DNA from: Verrucomicrobiaceae bacterium
GTDB taxonomy: Bacteria > Verrucomicrobiota > Verrucomicrobiia > Verrucomicrobiales > Verrucomicrobiaceae
Direction: 5' to 3'
DNA: 64,000 nt
Assembly: GCA_947458455.1 (NCBI GenBank)
Contig: CANGYJ010000001.1
Coordinates: forward strand, 434,001 to 498,000
Part shown: in pieces, positions 54,694 through 63,216 of the stretch
Position numbering within the stretch: the first letter of the stretch is position 1
Layout: each line of letters opens with the position of its first letter
Program-made: the position numbers and the translations under genes
Notes under the pieces: generated by a model
The model's input: the letters and a program-made list of their open reading frames with translations, nothing else
Database searches by the model: none
What the model was told of the DNA's origin: nothing

Positions 54694-55373
54694 GGAACCT
54701 TCGGAGTCTCGGCGGGCTTGTTGTAGATGCTGAAGAAAGCGAGCTGCCGCTGATACTTGGGGATCTTGCTATCGGTCTCAATCTTCAAAGCGCCGAGTGT
54801 CACGTCCTTGGTTGTCTTGGGCTTCACCGTTACCTGATACTCCTGGCCCGGTTTGATCTCTTTCCAGGAGAAATCAACGTTGTCACGCGTGGCGGTGATG
54901 TTGGTGATCTTCATCGGCGTATCCGCGTTCATCTTCACCGTGGTGGTTTTCTCCATCAGCTCATCGCCGATCCACCACTGAAGGGTTTTGGGTTCGATGT
55001 CCACGACCGCCGGGATGTCGAGGATGAAGGTGATCTCCCACTCCTGCTGCTGCGGATCATCCGTGAGCGCGGTGAGGATTTTTTCATGTCGCCCCACAAA
55101 GGTGGAGACCTTGAACTCCGCCGTGCCGGTGCCTTCCTCGCCCGGCTGATACTCCGCCTTGTCCATCTCCGCGCTCAGGCAGGAGCAGGAGCTTTCTAAA
55201 TCGAGGATCTTGACCGGCTTGGTGCCCTTGTTGCGGAATTTGAAGCTCACCTTCACCACCTCGTCGGCGGGTTGTGGCTTCACTTCGATGGCGGGAAGCT
55301 CCGTGGCCATCTCCGCATGGGAGAGTGCCGAAAAGGCAGCGAAGAGGCAAAAAAGGGCGGCTGGGGTTTTCAT
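54690..55373 (-). CDS. DUF1573 family secreted protein
   Basis: A 227-residue exported protein from ATG 55373 (MKTPAALFCLFAAFSALSHA). The Cys-bearing text ILDLESSCSCLSAEMDK and YQPGEEGTGTAEFKV are typical of DUF1573, a beta-sandwich found in many PVC and Bacteroidota proteins. The ATGA overlap with the rhodanese gene points to shared translation. Function is unknown. Confidence 0.85.
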   Translation of the reverse strand: MKTPAALFCLFAAFSALSHAEMATELPAIEVKPQPADEVVKVSFKFRNKGTKPVKILDLESSCSCLSAEMDKAEYQPGEEGTGTAEFKVSTFVGRHEKILTALTDDPQQQEWEITFILDIPAVVDIEPKTLQWWIGDELMEKTTTVKMNADTPMKITNITATRDNVDFSWKEIKPGQEYQVTVKPKTTKDVTLGALKIETDSKIPKYQRQLAFFSIYNKPAETPKVP

Positions 55374-55448
55374 GCGGCGGAAACCTATCACATGGCGTCA
55401 AACTTTGAACCTTGAACTTTGCCCCCCAGCTCCGTACATGGCTTTCCC

Positions 55449-56261
55449 ATGCGCTACGCCATCTGCAACGAAACCTACCAGAACACCTCCTTCAACGCCA
55501 TGTGCGCCGATGCGGCCGCCGCCGGCTATGAGGGCATCGAAATCGCCCCTTTCACCCTCGCGGAGGACCCTCGTGACCTCACCCTCGCCGATGCCATCTC
55601 CTGCTGCACGAAGGCGAAGAACCACGGTCTGGAGATTCTCGGCCTTCATTGGCTGCTGACGAAGCCGTCCTGGTTTCACATCACCTCGCCGGATGCCGTC
55701 CAGCGCCGTGAAACCGCTCGTTTTGGCCGTCACCTCGTCCGCCTGTGCGCCGCGATGGGTGGCAAGATCATGGTCTGGGGCAGCCCGAAGGCCCGCACGA
55801 CCCTCCCGGAATGGAACTACGACGAGGCCTTTGCCCGCGCTGCCGATGCCGTCCGCGAGGTGGCTATCGAAGCCGGTAAAAACGGCGTTACCCTGGCCAT
55901 GGAGCCTCTCGGCCGGAAAGAGACAAACTTCCTCAACACCGCCGAGGAAACCATCCGCTTTTGCCAGCTCGTCGATCATCCCGCCTGCAAGCTCCACCTT
56001 GATGTGAAAGCCATGAGCGATGAATCCAAATCCATCCCGGACATCATCCGCGCCAGCAAGGATTGGACCGTCCACTTTCACACGAACGACGCCAACCTCC
56101 GCGGCCCCGGCCAGGGCGAGATCCAGTATGAACCCATCATCGCCGCCCTGCGTGAGACCGGTTACAACGGCTGGCTTTCCACGGAGGTCTTCGACTACAC
56201 GCCGGATGCGCCCACCATCGCCCGCCAGAGCATCGAGTATTTGAAGAAGGTCATGGCCTGA
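55449..56261 (+). CDS. Sugar phosphate isomerase/epimerase (TIM barrel)
   Basis: A 270-residue TIM-barrel protein from ATG 55449. It reads RYAICNETYQNTSFNAMCADA, AAGYEGIEIAPFTL, then GVTLAMEPLGRKETNFLNTAEE with the metal-site Glu, CKLHLDVKAMSDES and VHFHTNDANLRGPGQGE. The family includes xylose isomerase-like and inosose-type enzymes. No signal peptide. It stands upstream of ridA (20-base gap) on the same strand and differs clearly from the family member at 50425. Confidence 0.88.
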   Translation: MRYAICNETYQNTSFNAMCADAAAAGYEGIEIAPFTLAEDPRDLTLADAISCCTKAKNHGLEILGLHWLLTKPSWFHITSPDAVQRRETARFGRHLVRLCAAMGGKIMVWGSPKARTTLPEWNYDEAFARAADAVREVAIEAGKNGVTLAMEPLGRKETNFLNTAEETIRFCQLVDHPACKLHLDVKAMSDESKSIPDIIRASKDWTVHFHTNDANLRGPGQGEIQYEPIIAALRETGYNGWLSTEVFDYTPDAPTIARQSIEYLKKVMA

Positions 56262-56281
56262 GCCGCGAGCGCCTTTTCACC

Positions 56282-56677
56282 ATGACGAATCCCCTCGTTT
56301 CCTACCCGCTGCTGCCCGGCACGCCCACCTCGCATCTGCCCTTCAGCCCTTGCGTGGTCGTCGGGGATCTGATCTTCGTCTCCGGCCAGGCCTCGGTCGA
56401 TCAGGAGGGAAAAATCGTCAGCGACACCTTCGAGGGTGAGTTCCGCCGCTCGGTGGAAAACATCCGCCGCGTTCTGGAGGCCGCCGGGAGCGACCTCGCC
56501 CACGTCGTACAGACGCGGAACTACGTTCGCGATCCCGAGGACCTGCCGCTCTACAACCAGCTCTACCGCGAATACTTCCCCGAGCCACGCCCGGCCCGCA
56601 CCACCATCACCCACTGCCTGCCACCTTCCCTGCGCTACGAGATCGAGGTGGTGGCCGTGCAGCGGGTGGAAACTTGA
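56282..56677 (+). CDS. RidA family enamine/imine deaminase
   Basis: A 131-residue protein of the RidA/YjgF/UK114 family, which hydrolyses reactive enamines and imines formed by PLP enzymes. Core text GDLIFVSGQASVDQEGKIV, SVENIRRVLEAAGSDLAHVV and the final RTTITHCLPPSLRYEIEVVAV with the ring-forming Arg are present. Its stop codon is at the start of the 21-nt repeat at 56675. It is in a plus-strand run with the isomerase gene. Confidence 0.92.
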   Translation: MTNPLVSYPLLPGTPTSHLPFSPCVVVGDLIFVSGQASVDQEGKIVSDTFEGEFRRSVENIRRVLEAAGSDLAHVVQTRNYVRDPEDLPLYNQLYREYFPEPRPARTTITHCLPPSLRYEIEVVAVQRVET

Positions 56678-56695
56678 AACCTGAAACTTGGAACT
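56675..56695 (-). repeat. 21-nt dispersed repeat, copy 2
   Basis: Reverse complement of the 21 bases at 1508-1528. It begins at the ridA stop codon TGA (56675-56677), so the element supplies the last codon of the gene. Confidence 0.7.
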
Positions 56696-56725
56696 CCCCG
56701 TGACGGTGTTAGGTTCGCCGTCTTC

Positions 56726-57514
56726 ATGTCCCTCCTCTCCGTCCAAGGCCTCAAAATCCATTTCCCCGTCCGCAGTGGCCTGCTAGGCCGTGCGAAAGAT
56801 GTCATCAAGGCGGTGGACGATGTGAGCTTCGAGGTCGACGAGGGCACCACCGTCGGACTCGTGGGCGAAAGCGGCAGCGGGAAGTCCACCGTGGCTCGTG
56901 CGCTGCTGAAGCTGCTGACTCCCACGGCTGGCACGATCCTTTTTCGCGGTCAGTCCATCCTGCCGATGGCCGAGAGTGAGTTCCGCCCGCTGCGCAAAGA
57001 GATGCAGATGGTGTTTCAAGATCCCATCGGCTCGCTCAATCCCCGCATGACCATCGAGAGCATCCTCGGCGAGCCTTTGGAGATTCATTTCCCGAAATTG
57101 GGCCGCGAGGAACGCCGCGAAAAATCCGCCGCGATGCTCCAACGCGTGGGCCTGCCTACCGATGGCTTGCAGCGTTACCCGCACGAGTTCAGCGGCGGCC
57201 AGCGTCAGCGCATCGGCATTGCCCGTGCCCTAGCGGTGGAACCGAAGTTCCTCATCTGCGACGAACCCGTCAGCGCCCTCGATGTGAGCGTGCAGGCACA
57301 GATTTTGAATCTCCTCAAAGACCTTCAGGAGGAGCTGAACCTCACCCTGCTCTTCATCGCCCACGATCTGGCCGTCGTGCGCCACATGAGCGATCAAATC
57401 GTCGTCATGCATCATGGCAAGATCGTCGAAAAGGGCGGTGCCGATGCCATCTGCGAAGCGCCGCAGCACGACTACACGAAGCGCCTCTTGGCCGCCATCC
57501 CGCACCTGAATTGA
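56726..57514 (+). CDS. Oligopeptide/dipeptide-type ABC transporter ATP-binding protein (OppF/DppF-like)
   Basis: A 262-residue ATPase. Walker A GESGSGKST at residues 47-55, Q loop FQDPIGSLNPR, signature EFSGGQRQRIGIARAL, Walker B FLICDEPVSALDVS and the H-loop AHDLAVV are all intact, in the arrangement of OppF/DppF. The C-terminus is the short family extension (TKRLLAAIP). Partner permease, OppD and binding-protein genes are missing here, so it must work with distant genes or is an orphan. The rodA-like gene follows after 7 bases. Confidence 0.92.
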   Translation: MSLLSVQGLKIHFPVRSGLLGRAKDVIKAVDDVSFEVDEGTTVGLVGESGSGKSTVARALLKLLTPTAGTILFRGQSILPMAESEFRPLRKEMQMVFQDPIGSLNPRMTIESILGEPLEIHFPKLGREERREKSAAMLQRVGLPTDGLQRYPHEFSGGQRQRIGIARALAVEPKFLICDEPVSALDVSVQAQILNLLKDLQEELNLTLLFIAHDLAVVRHMSDQIVVMHHGKIVEKGGADAICEAPQHDYTKRLLAAIPHLN

Positions 57515-57521
57515 TTTCCTC

Positions 57522-58724
57522 ATGACGCCTCTCTTCAAAAAATTTCTCGGCATGCACTGGCTGCTGGTGGCCTTCACGGCCTGTCTGCTGGCCTTTGGCG
57601 TGTATGCCATCTTCAATGCTTCGGCTTACAAACTCGGCACCGACCTCGAAGACAAGTGGCGTGACCAACTGCGCTGGATCGGCATCGGCATGCCGTTCTT
57701 TTTCGCGGCCAGCCTGATGGACTACAAATGGATCCGCTGGGCCTGCTGGCCAGCTTATTTGATCGGCATTGGCGGTCTCATTGCTACGATCGCCTTCGGC
57801 GTGGAGATCGGCGGAAACAAAGCGTGGATCAAGGTGGGGCCCATCATGGTACAGCCCTCGCAGTTTGCCATCACCGCCGGGATCATGGTGCTGAGCGTCG
57901 TCTTTGGCGAACTGCCGCGCCTCATTCCCGCCTTTCGTCGGCACTGGCTGCGCCTCTTGGCAGCGGGCATGCTCGCCGCCATTCCGGCAATGCTCGTGAT
58001 CAAGGAGGATCTTGGTTCTGGTCTTGTGTGGGGTCCGGTTTTTCTCGCCATCATGCTCGTGGGCAGCATTCCGTTTCGTTATCTCATCGTGAAGATGCTG
58101 CTCGTGCTCACCGTGGCACCTCTCGTGTATGTCTTTGCCCTGAAGCCGTATCAGCAGAAGCGCATTGAAACTACCTTTTACATGTTCACCGGCCAGATGG
58201 ACAAGGTGAACATGCAGGACGAAGGCTGGGTGGCGAAGCATCTGCAAATGGCCATCGCCACCGGAGGCATCGAGGGCAAAGGCCCCGAGTCGAAGAAGGT
58301 GCCTGATCAAGCCAGCATCCACCGCACCTTCCTCCCGAACGAGGTCATCAATGACTTCATCTTTGCCGTCATCTGCGAGGAGTTTGGCTTCAAAGGAGCC
58401 TTCGGCCTCATCGTCGGCCTCGCCGGGATGATCATGCTCGGCCTCACCGTGGCCTTTTCCGCCCGCGACCAGCTCGGGCGACTCATCGTCATCGGCGTGA
58501 TGGCGATGTTTTTCGTGCACTGCTTCCAAAACATCGGCATGAACCTCGTCGTGCTGCCCGTCATCGGCATTCCCATCCCCTTCATCAGCTACGGCGGCAC
58601 CTTCATGGTCGTCACACTCTTCTTGATGGGACTCGTGCAAAGCGTGTGGGTCCACCGGCATATCTCGCCCGTGAAGAAAGCCCGCCCCGTGAATGGCGCC
58701 CGCGTGCCGGATGAGGAAGAATAA
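57522..58724 (+). CDS. RodA/FtsW/SpoVE family cell-shape or division glycosyltransferase
   Basis: A 400-residue polytopic protein, about ten membrane segments, of the SEDS family that polymerises peptidoglycan glycan chains. It has NASAYKLGTDLEDKWRDQLRW, GGNKAWIKVGPIMVQPSQFA, FLPNEVINDFIFAVICEEFG, and GIPIPFISYGGTFMVV; the NDFIFAVICEE segment is the family core. RodA rather than FtsW is suggested by the GGNKAWI and QPSQFA text, with modest certainty. It lies 7 bases after the ABC ATPase gene, which is an odd partner. A palindromic repeat begins 3 bases after the stop. Confidence 0.9.
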   Translation: MTPLFKKFLGMHWLLVAFTACLLAFGVYAIFNASAYKLGTDLEDKWRDQLRWIGIGMPFFFAASLMDYKWIRWACWPAYLIGIGGLIATIAFGVEIGGNKAWIKVGPIMVQPSQFAITAGIMVLSVVFGELPRLIPAFRRHWLRLLAAGMLAAIPAMLVIKEDLGSGLVWGPVFLAIMLVGSIPFRYLIVKMLLVLTVAPLVYVFALKPYQQKRIETTFYMFTGQMDKVNMQDEGWVAKHLQMAIATGGIEGKGPESKKVPDQASIHRTFLPNEVINDFIFAVICEEFGFKGAFGLIVGLAGMIMLGLTVAFSARDQLGRLIVIGVMAMFFVHCFQNIGMNLVVLPVIGIPIPFISYGGTFMVVTLFLMGLVQSVWVHRHISPVKKARPVNGARVPDEEE

Positions 58725-58727
58725 GCC

Positions 58728-58811
58728 CGTAGCGGAAAACGTCCGTTTTCCGAACTCGAACGTCCCATGAGCTTCGCATACGCCTTCGGCGTGCTGACGC
58801 CCGCCGCTACG
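58728..58811. repeat. Composite palindromic repeat after rodA
   Basis: CGTAGCGG (58728-58735) pairs with CCGCTACG (58804-58811). Inside lies CGGAAAACG-TC-CGTTTTCCG (58733-58752) and ACGCC-TTC-GGCGT. The element fills most of the gap between the convergent rodA and ccsA genes and might also act as a terminator. Confidence 0.7.
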
Positions 58812-58821
58812 AGAAAGAGGT

Positions 58822-60819
58822 TCACGCCTCCGCCTTCACCGCAGCCACCACGTCAGTCCGGTCAGTTTTGTCAGCCCGGTCAGCCCACACGAGCCATAGG
58901 CCATAAACGAGCAGCACCATCTGACTAAGCCAGAAGCCGTAGATCTTTGGCCAGGTGCCATCGGTGAAGCCGTAGGCGTGCAGGCCGACGCCGAGCTGGT
59001 TCACGCCGAACCACGAGAAGACCACGATGCAGCCGAGGATGAGATTGCAGTTGTGCAGGCCGACCTCGCGGATGTAGCCGCCGAGGCGGGCATGGAGGAT
59101 GACGAGGCACATGAGCACAATCATGAGCGCTCCATTCTCCTTCGGATCCCAGCCCCAGAAGCGGCCCCAACTGTAATTCGCCCAAATACCGCCCAGCACC
59201 GTGCCGACGAGCGAGAGGAACAAGCCTGCCGCGATGAAGCCGTAGGCTACACGCGTCAAAAAGCGTCCTTCCTCGGATTTAGGGCCGATCTTGCCCACCA
59301 GTCGCTGAATGAGATAAATCATCGAAATCAGGGCAGCCACCATGCACGCAGCATAGCCGAGGTTGATCATCGGCACATGCGTCGAGAGCCAGAAGTTCGT
59401 GATGAGCACGGCCTGGAGTTGCTGAAGCGTGTCCGTGGCCTCGCTGGCCTCGAATTGAATGGCCAGGAACATGCAGGCCGTGCCGCCGACGGCAGCCACG
59501 AGCAGCCCGAGGCCGCGTTTCGTCATCCATTCGGCGATCAGTCCAAACAAAGCCACCGAGGCACCGATGAAGAGGATGGTCTCATACAGTGTAGTGATCG
59601 GCGGGCGCTGCATGATGATGCAGCGGATGACCACGCCAGTCACTGCGTAACCGGTGGCCGCAGCTAGAAAGAGCCAGGCGCATACTTTGCCGACCTTTTC
59701 AAACTTCGAGCCTGGTGATATCCAGGTCAGCCCCACCGCGATAAACCCAACGAGGAAGATCCACTGCGAGTAGAAAAAGTAGTCCGCTTTCATCGCGGAA
59801 CGTTCCAGCGCCACATACTGACCTTCGCCACGAGCTTTAGCCGCATCTTGAATCTTGGTGAGCAGCGCTTTCGAGGCGGCTTTGAACTTCGCGGCATCCG
59901 GCAGGGCCAGATAAACCTCTTCATAAGCCGCCAGCCAGGCGAGCTGCTCGGCATCGACTTCTTTTTCACCGTTGATGGCACCGAAGATCGTCTCGCCGGG
60001 GCCGTGCCAGACCTCGTTGACCTTCGGGCCGGGCGGGAAGATGCGAAGCTGCTGCTCGGCATTGCCGCTCATCATGGCACCGAGAGCGCCTTTGCCGAAA
60101 TCGCGGAACCACGGGATCTGCATCGGCGGGCCGCCACTCGTGCGCACGGCATTGGCGAGGGCGTTGAGGCATTTGGAGAGGCGCAGAGGCTTTTCGATGC
60201 CAGCGGGCAGTTGATCGGCCTTATCACCGACGGGCGAGCGGATGAAATCGAAGTGTCCGGTGATCATCTCGTAGTCGAGGAAGTTCGCGGCGAGCTGCAC
60301 GATCATGCGCTGCTCCGGGGTCTGCTTCTTCGCGGGCATCTCGCGGTATTCGCTCATCTTTTCCATGAGCGTCTGGCGGGCGGGTTCGATCTCGGCAAAG
60401 GTGTATTGATCCCGCTTCGCCTTTGCCGTGAGGCCGAGCTCAGTGATGGCGGAGGAGTTATCGACCTTGAAGAGCGGCACGAGCCTCGCGATGTCCGGGC
60501 GGAACCAGCTCATGAGCAGCCACTCGGTGGCGCTGAGCTTCACTGGCTTGTCGCCATCCTTCACGATGTGCTTCTGGGTGGCCGGATCGGTGATCGGCTT
60601 GCCATCCATCTCGCCATTTTCGGTGAGCCAGATGCTTCGGCGGGCGCGGAAGCGCAGCAACCGGTAGCTGGCGATGTTTTCCAGCGGTTTGATGCGTCCC
60701 GATTCCTGCACGGGGATGGAGGCAAAGGTCTCGACGATCTCTTTGTCGCGAAGAAGATCGAGCGAGGGGAGATCGGCCGCCGGAGCCATCGATGCGGCCA
60801 CCATAAAGATGACATTCAT
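58822..60819 (-). CDS. ccsA: Cytochrome c biogenesis protein CcsA/ResC, long form
   Basis: A heme-handling membrane protein of system II cytochrome c maturation, 665 residues from ATG 60819. The C-terminal 290 residues are the CcsA domain: eight or so membrane segments with the WWD-type heme motif GRFWGWDPKENGALMIV, and histidines in YAACMVAALISMIY neighbourhood and NQLGVGLHAYGF. The N-terminal about 370 residues are a large soluble domain with MLRSWFRPDIARLVPLF-like text, not seen in short CcsA proteins. ATG 60963 would add 48 residues, largely encoded by a repeat; ATG 60819 begins a normal signal-like segment (MNVIFMVAASMAPAA), so it is preferred. It is coupled with resB upstream. Confidence 0.9.
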   Translation of the reverse strand: MNVIFMVAASMAPAADLPSLDLLRDKEIVETFASIPVQESGRIKPLENIASYRLLRFRARRSIWLTENGEMDGKPITDPATQKHIVKDGDKPVKLSATEWLLMSWFRPDIARLVPLFKVDNSSAITELGLTAKAKRDQYTFAEIEPARQTLMEKMSEYREMPAKKQTPEQRMIVQLAANFLDYEMITGHFDFIRSPVGDKADQLPAGIEKPLRLSKCLNALANAVRTSGGPPMQIPWFRDFGKGALGAMMSGNAEQQLRIFPPGPKVNEVWHGPGETIFGAINGEKEVDAEQLAWLAAYEEVYLALPDAAKFKAASKALLTKIQDAAKARGEGQYVALERSAMKADYFFYSQWIFLVGFIAVGLTWISPGSKFEKVGKVCAWLFLAAATGYAVTGVVIRCIIMQRPPITTLYETILFIGASVALFGLIAEWMTKRGLGLLVAAVGGTACMFLAIQFEASEATDTLQQLQAVLITNFWLSTHVPMINLGYAACMVAALISMIYLIQRLVGKIGPKSEEGRFLTRVAYGFIAAGLFLSLVGTVLGGIWANYSWGRFWGWDPKENGALMIVLMCLVILHARLGGYIREVGLHNCNLILGCIVVFSWFGVNQLGVGLHAYGFTDGTWPKIYGFWLSQMVLLVYGLWLVWADRADKTDRTDVVAAVKAEA

Positions 60820-60824
60820 CCAAG

Positions 60825-60926
60825 CGCGGCAGCGTCCTGGAGTGCGCCGGGCCTCCGGCGCTTTTCGAACGTCGGGCGACTCACGGAAAGCTCCAGAGGG
60901 CAGGAGCACTCCAGGACGCTGTCGCG
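60825..60926. repeat. Palindromic repeat just upstream of the ccsA start
   Basis: Arms 60825-60845 and 60906-60926 (CGCGGCAGCGTCCTGGAGTG on the left) match at 20 of 21 positions; a second hairpin GCGCCGG-GCCT-CCGGCGC lies at 60844-60861. It is open in the ccsA frame, so a gene caller may extend the gene through it. Confidence 0.8.
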
Positions 60927-60984
60927 ACTCAGATGGCTCGGAATGGAAAAGAGAGGTGTTCATGACTTACAGGCGTTGAGGAGT

Positions 60985-62295
60985 TTAAAGCAGCTTCCAC
61001 ATGGCCAGGATGAAGGCGGCGTTGAAGGCGACGATGAGGCCGATGGCGAACTTCCATGGCTCCACCTTGATGAAGCGGGCGAGCATCATGAGGAAGTGCA
61101 ACAGAAGCCCCTCGGCGACGATGAGGCAGGAGATGAGCGGCCAATGGTCGGAGGGGTTTTCCACGATCTGGAAGCCGCTGCTCTTCACGCCGCTGCCGCT
61201 GCGCGTGCCATCATCAAAGGTCTGCTGGAAGACCGCATAGCCTTCGCTGCGGACGGGTTCGTTCATGGTGATGACGCGTTTTTCTTCGCGACCATCCTCC
61301 AGCTTGGTCACCCAACTGGTGAAGCGACGCGCCCGCTCGGTACCGGGATGCTTCTCCTGCTCGGTTTTGTCGAGCTTGATGGCAAAGGGCAGCTTGTAGG
61401 TGCGGTGGACCATGGAGATCAGATACTTGTCACCACCCACGGTCACGGTCCAAGGCGCGGCGGCGAATTCCCACAGGATGCCTTTCTGTTCCGCGCTGCC
61501 TTTTTTATCCTTCACAAGGGCCACGCAGGCGCTGGCGAGCGCCTCGTCCGCCATCGCGGCACTCGATTCATCGAGCGTGCTGACTTCCTGCACGAAGTAA
61601 CCATCAATGGCATCGGCGCGGCTGCCATCACGATCCGGCTTTGGCTGCGCATGCTTTTTCCAGCCGGTGATCATGAGGTCAAAGGGCAGGCTTTCATGCG
61701 TGAAGGTGCGTCCCTTGCCATCGGTGAGGTCTTGATACTTCGACTGGTCGATCACCAGCACGCTGCGCTTGGCTTTTTCATCCGTTTGCACCTTCTCGAT
61801 CTCGATGACGCGGTCGTGGAAGCTCAGGAACTCATCGCTCGTCTCGCCCTCGCGGAGACTCATGTTGCCCTCGACAGCGAAGTGGTAACTCACCGCCCCC
61901 GCCGCGATCATGAAGAGGATGGCGAAGTGCGAGATAATGACACCGATGGTCTTCGGCGATTTGCGGATGCGAATGATGCCGCCGAGGAAGAGGTTCACGA
62001 ACAGCACCGCCATCAGCGTGTAACCACCGGGCAGAATCGGCAGCGGGAAGGTCACATTGCCGATGTCCGCATACGCATTCAGCGCCAGGGCCCGCCAGCA
62101 CGCGCCGATGTCGATGCGATCGACGAAGAAGGACTCAAAGTAACGCGCCTGACTGGCGACGAGGCCGAACTCCGCCTGCTCAAGCGTGCCCAGAAAGGTG
62201 ATGAGCAGCAGCAGCGCCAGCGTGACGGTGGCGAGGCCGAAGCTGGAGAGAAAGCTGATGAGGCGTGATAGGGGGCTTGGAGAAGAGGAGGTCAC
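60985..62295 (-). CDS. resB: ResB-like cytochrome c biogenesis protein
   Basis: A 436-residue membrane protein that pairs with CcsA in system II heme delivery. GTG 62295 is taken as the start because upstream in-frame codons come from a repeat. Three N-terminal membrane segments (GLATVTLALLLLITFLGTLEQ, then GYTLMAVLFVNLFLGGIIRI and GVIISHFAILFMIAAG with SYHF) enclose ResB text; a large periplasmic domain (130-380) and a last membrane segment (WPLISCLIVAEGLLLHFLMML, FNAAFILAMWKLL) follow. A conserved His is expected at SHFAIL. It starts the operon with ccsA, 165 bases between the starts chosen. Confidence 0.87.
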   Translation of the reverse strand: MTSSSPSPLSRLISFLSSFGLATVTLALLLLITFLGTLEQAEFGLVASQARYFESFFVDRIDIGACWRALALNAYADIGNVTFPLPILPGGYTLMAVLFVNLFLGGIIRIRKSPKTIGVIISHFAILFMIAAGAVSYHFAVEGNMSLREGETSDEFLSFHDRVIEIEKVQTDEKAKRSVLVIDQSKYQDLTDGKGRTFTHESLPFDLMITGWKKHAQPKPDRDGSRADAIDGYFVQEVSTLDESSAAMADEALASACVALVKDKKGSAEQKGILWEFAAAPWTVTVGGDKYLISMVHRTYKLPFAIKLDKTEQEKHPGTERARRFTSWVTKLEDGREEKRVITMNEPVRSEGYAVFQQTFDDGTRSGSGVKSSGFQIVENPSDHWPLISCLIVAEGLLLHFLMMLARFIKVEPWKFAIGLIVAFNAAFILAMWKLL

Positions 62296-62309
62296 GATGG
62301 GAGATTCGA

Positions 62310-62440
62310 GGCTGGGAAATGACGAAATCAGAATGGCGAATGACGAAAGAATGACGAAGGCTGAATGATGAACGCGATCAGCTCGTGCTTCGTCACTGGG
62401 CATTTATTCGTCATTCTGAATTCTGGTTTCGTCATTCCTT
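62310..62440. repeat. AATGACGAA-type inverted repeat upstream of resB
   Basis: Arms 62318-62347 and 62407-62436, each 30 bases and built of AATGACGAA/GAATGACGAA units, match at 26 of 30 positions. The stop codon of the lipoprotein gene (62432-62434) lies in the right arm. Confidence 0.8.
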
Positions 62441-63088
62441 GGGCACGTTGGGCTTGATGGATTGGCAGAAGGTACCGAAAGCGGCGGTGTTTTGCTCGAC
62501 GAGAGCTTTGGGGCCGGTGAGCTTCACGAAGATGGTGGCCTGCTCGGTGCTGTGGATGAGGCCGAGGAGGCTGTAGCCAGTCTTGGCGGTGTCGGCACCA
62601 AAGCCTTTGAAGTCGCCATCGAAGGCCACAAAGGTGGCTTCACGGTTGAAAAACGGTTTCTTCGGCAGTTTGGCGAACTCGTCGGCGGTGTAGGCAGGCT
62701 GCGCCATCTGCGTGCGCCAGCGGTTCACGTTGGCTTCAAGGCCACCGGCGGAGCCGGGCATGAGGGAGATGTAGCATTCGCCCTCCTTGTTGGGGCCAAA
62801 GCGCAGATCGACGAGGCGCAAGCCCATGGGATCAGGCGTGGTGTTTTCGCTCCAGCCATCCGGCACGCCCCAAGTGAGAAGGCTGCGGAAGTCGGGGCGC
62901 TGCTGTTGCTGCTCGTCCTTGGCGTCATCGAAGAAACGCGTGGCGCTGGGGATGTCGATGTTCGGCTTCGCGGCGTGGGTGGAGATCTCCCGTGATTCAG
63001 TGATGGCCTCACGTTCGCCAAGGCGGTCGCATGAAACGGAGAGAAGGCCGCACGCGATGGCCGCGCAGCAGTGGAAGGGGGATTTCAT
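62432..63088 (-). CDS. Lipoprotein of unknown function
   Basis: A 218-residue lipoprotein; ATG 63088 starts MKSPFHCCAAIACGLLSVSC with a lipobox (LLSVSC). The mature protein has a glycine-rich beta-type region (LTWGVPDGWSENTTPDP, RLVDLRFGPNKEGECYISLM) and the later REATFVAFDGDFKGFGADTAKTG text. Family unknown to me, but widely distributed in Verrucomicrobia by its look. Its last codons are encoded by the repeat. It lies upstream of resB-ccsA on the same strand, 136 bases from the resB start, and could belong to the cytochrome set. Confidence 0.8.
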   Translation of the reverse strand: MKSPFHCCAAIACGLLSVSCDRLGEREAITESREISTHAAKPNIDIPSATRFFDDAKDEQQQQRPDFRSLLTWGVPDGWSENTTPDPMGLRLVDLRFGPNKEGECYISLMPGSAGGLEANVNRWRTQMAQPAYTADEFAKLPKKPFFNREATFVAFDGDFKGFGADTAKTGYSLLGLIHSTEQATIFVKLTGPKALVEQNTAAFGTFCQSIKPNVPKE

Positions 63089-63136
63089 CGTGGGGAAACG
63101 CATGAGGGGGAGGGATGATTAGCAGCGCGGGGGAAA

Positions 63137-63170
63137 ATGACGAATGAGTAAATCCGAATGACGAAAGCCG
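63137..63170. repeat. AATGACGAA-type repeat, short copy
   Basis: The stretch AAATGACGAATGAGTAAATC followed by CGAATGACGAAAGCC resembles the units at 20999, 12631 and 62310. It sits between the lipoprotein and the small antitoxin gene. Confidence 0.55.
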
Positions 63171-63216
63171 ACGGGCTGCCATCACGAACTAACTACGCCC
63201 GGTCTGGGAAATGGGA

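Noticed and set aside
58728-58811. A plain terminator of rodA
   Set aside because: It has no T run after the hairpins and looks like a dispersed palindromic element; it may still affect termination.
59848-62268. A long plus-strand frame of about 806 codons opposite ccsA and resB
   Set aside because: It is antisense to two well supported genes, has no family resemblance, and is due to high GC content.
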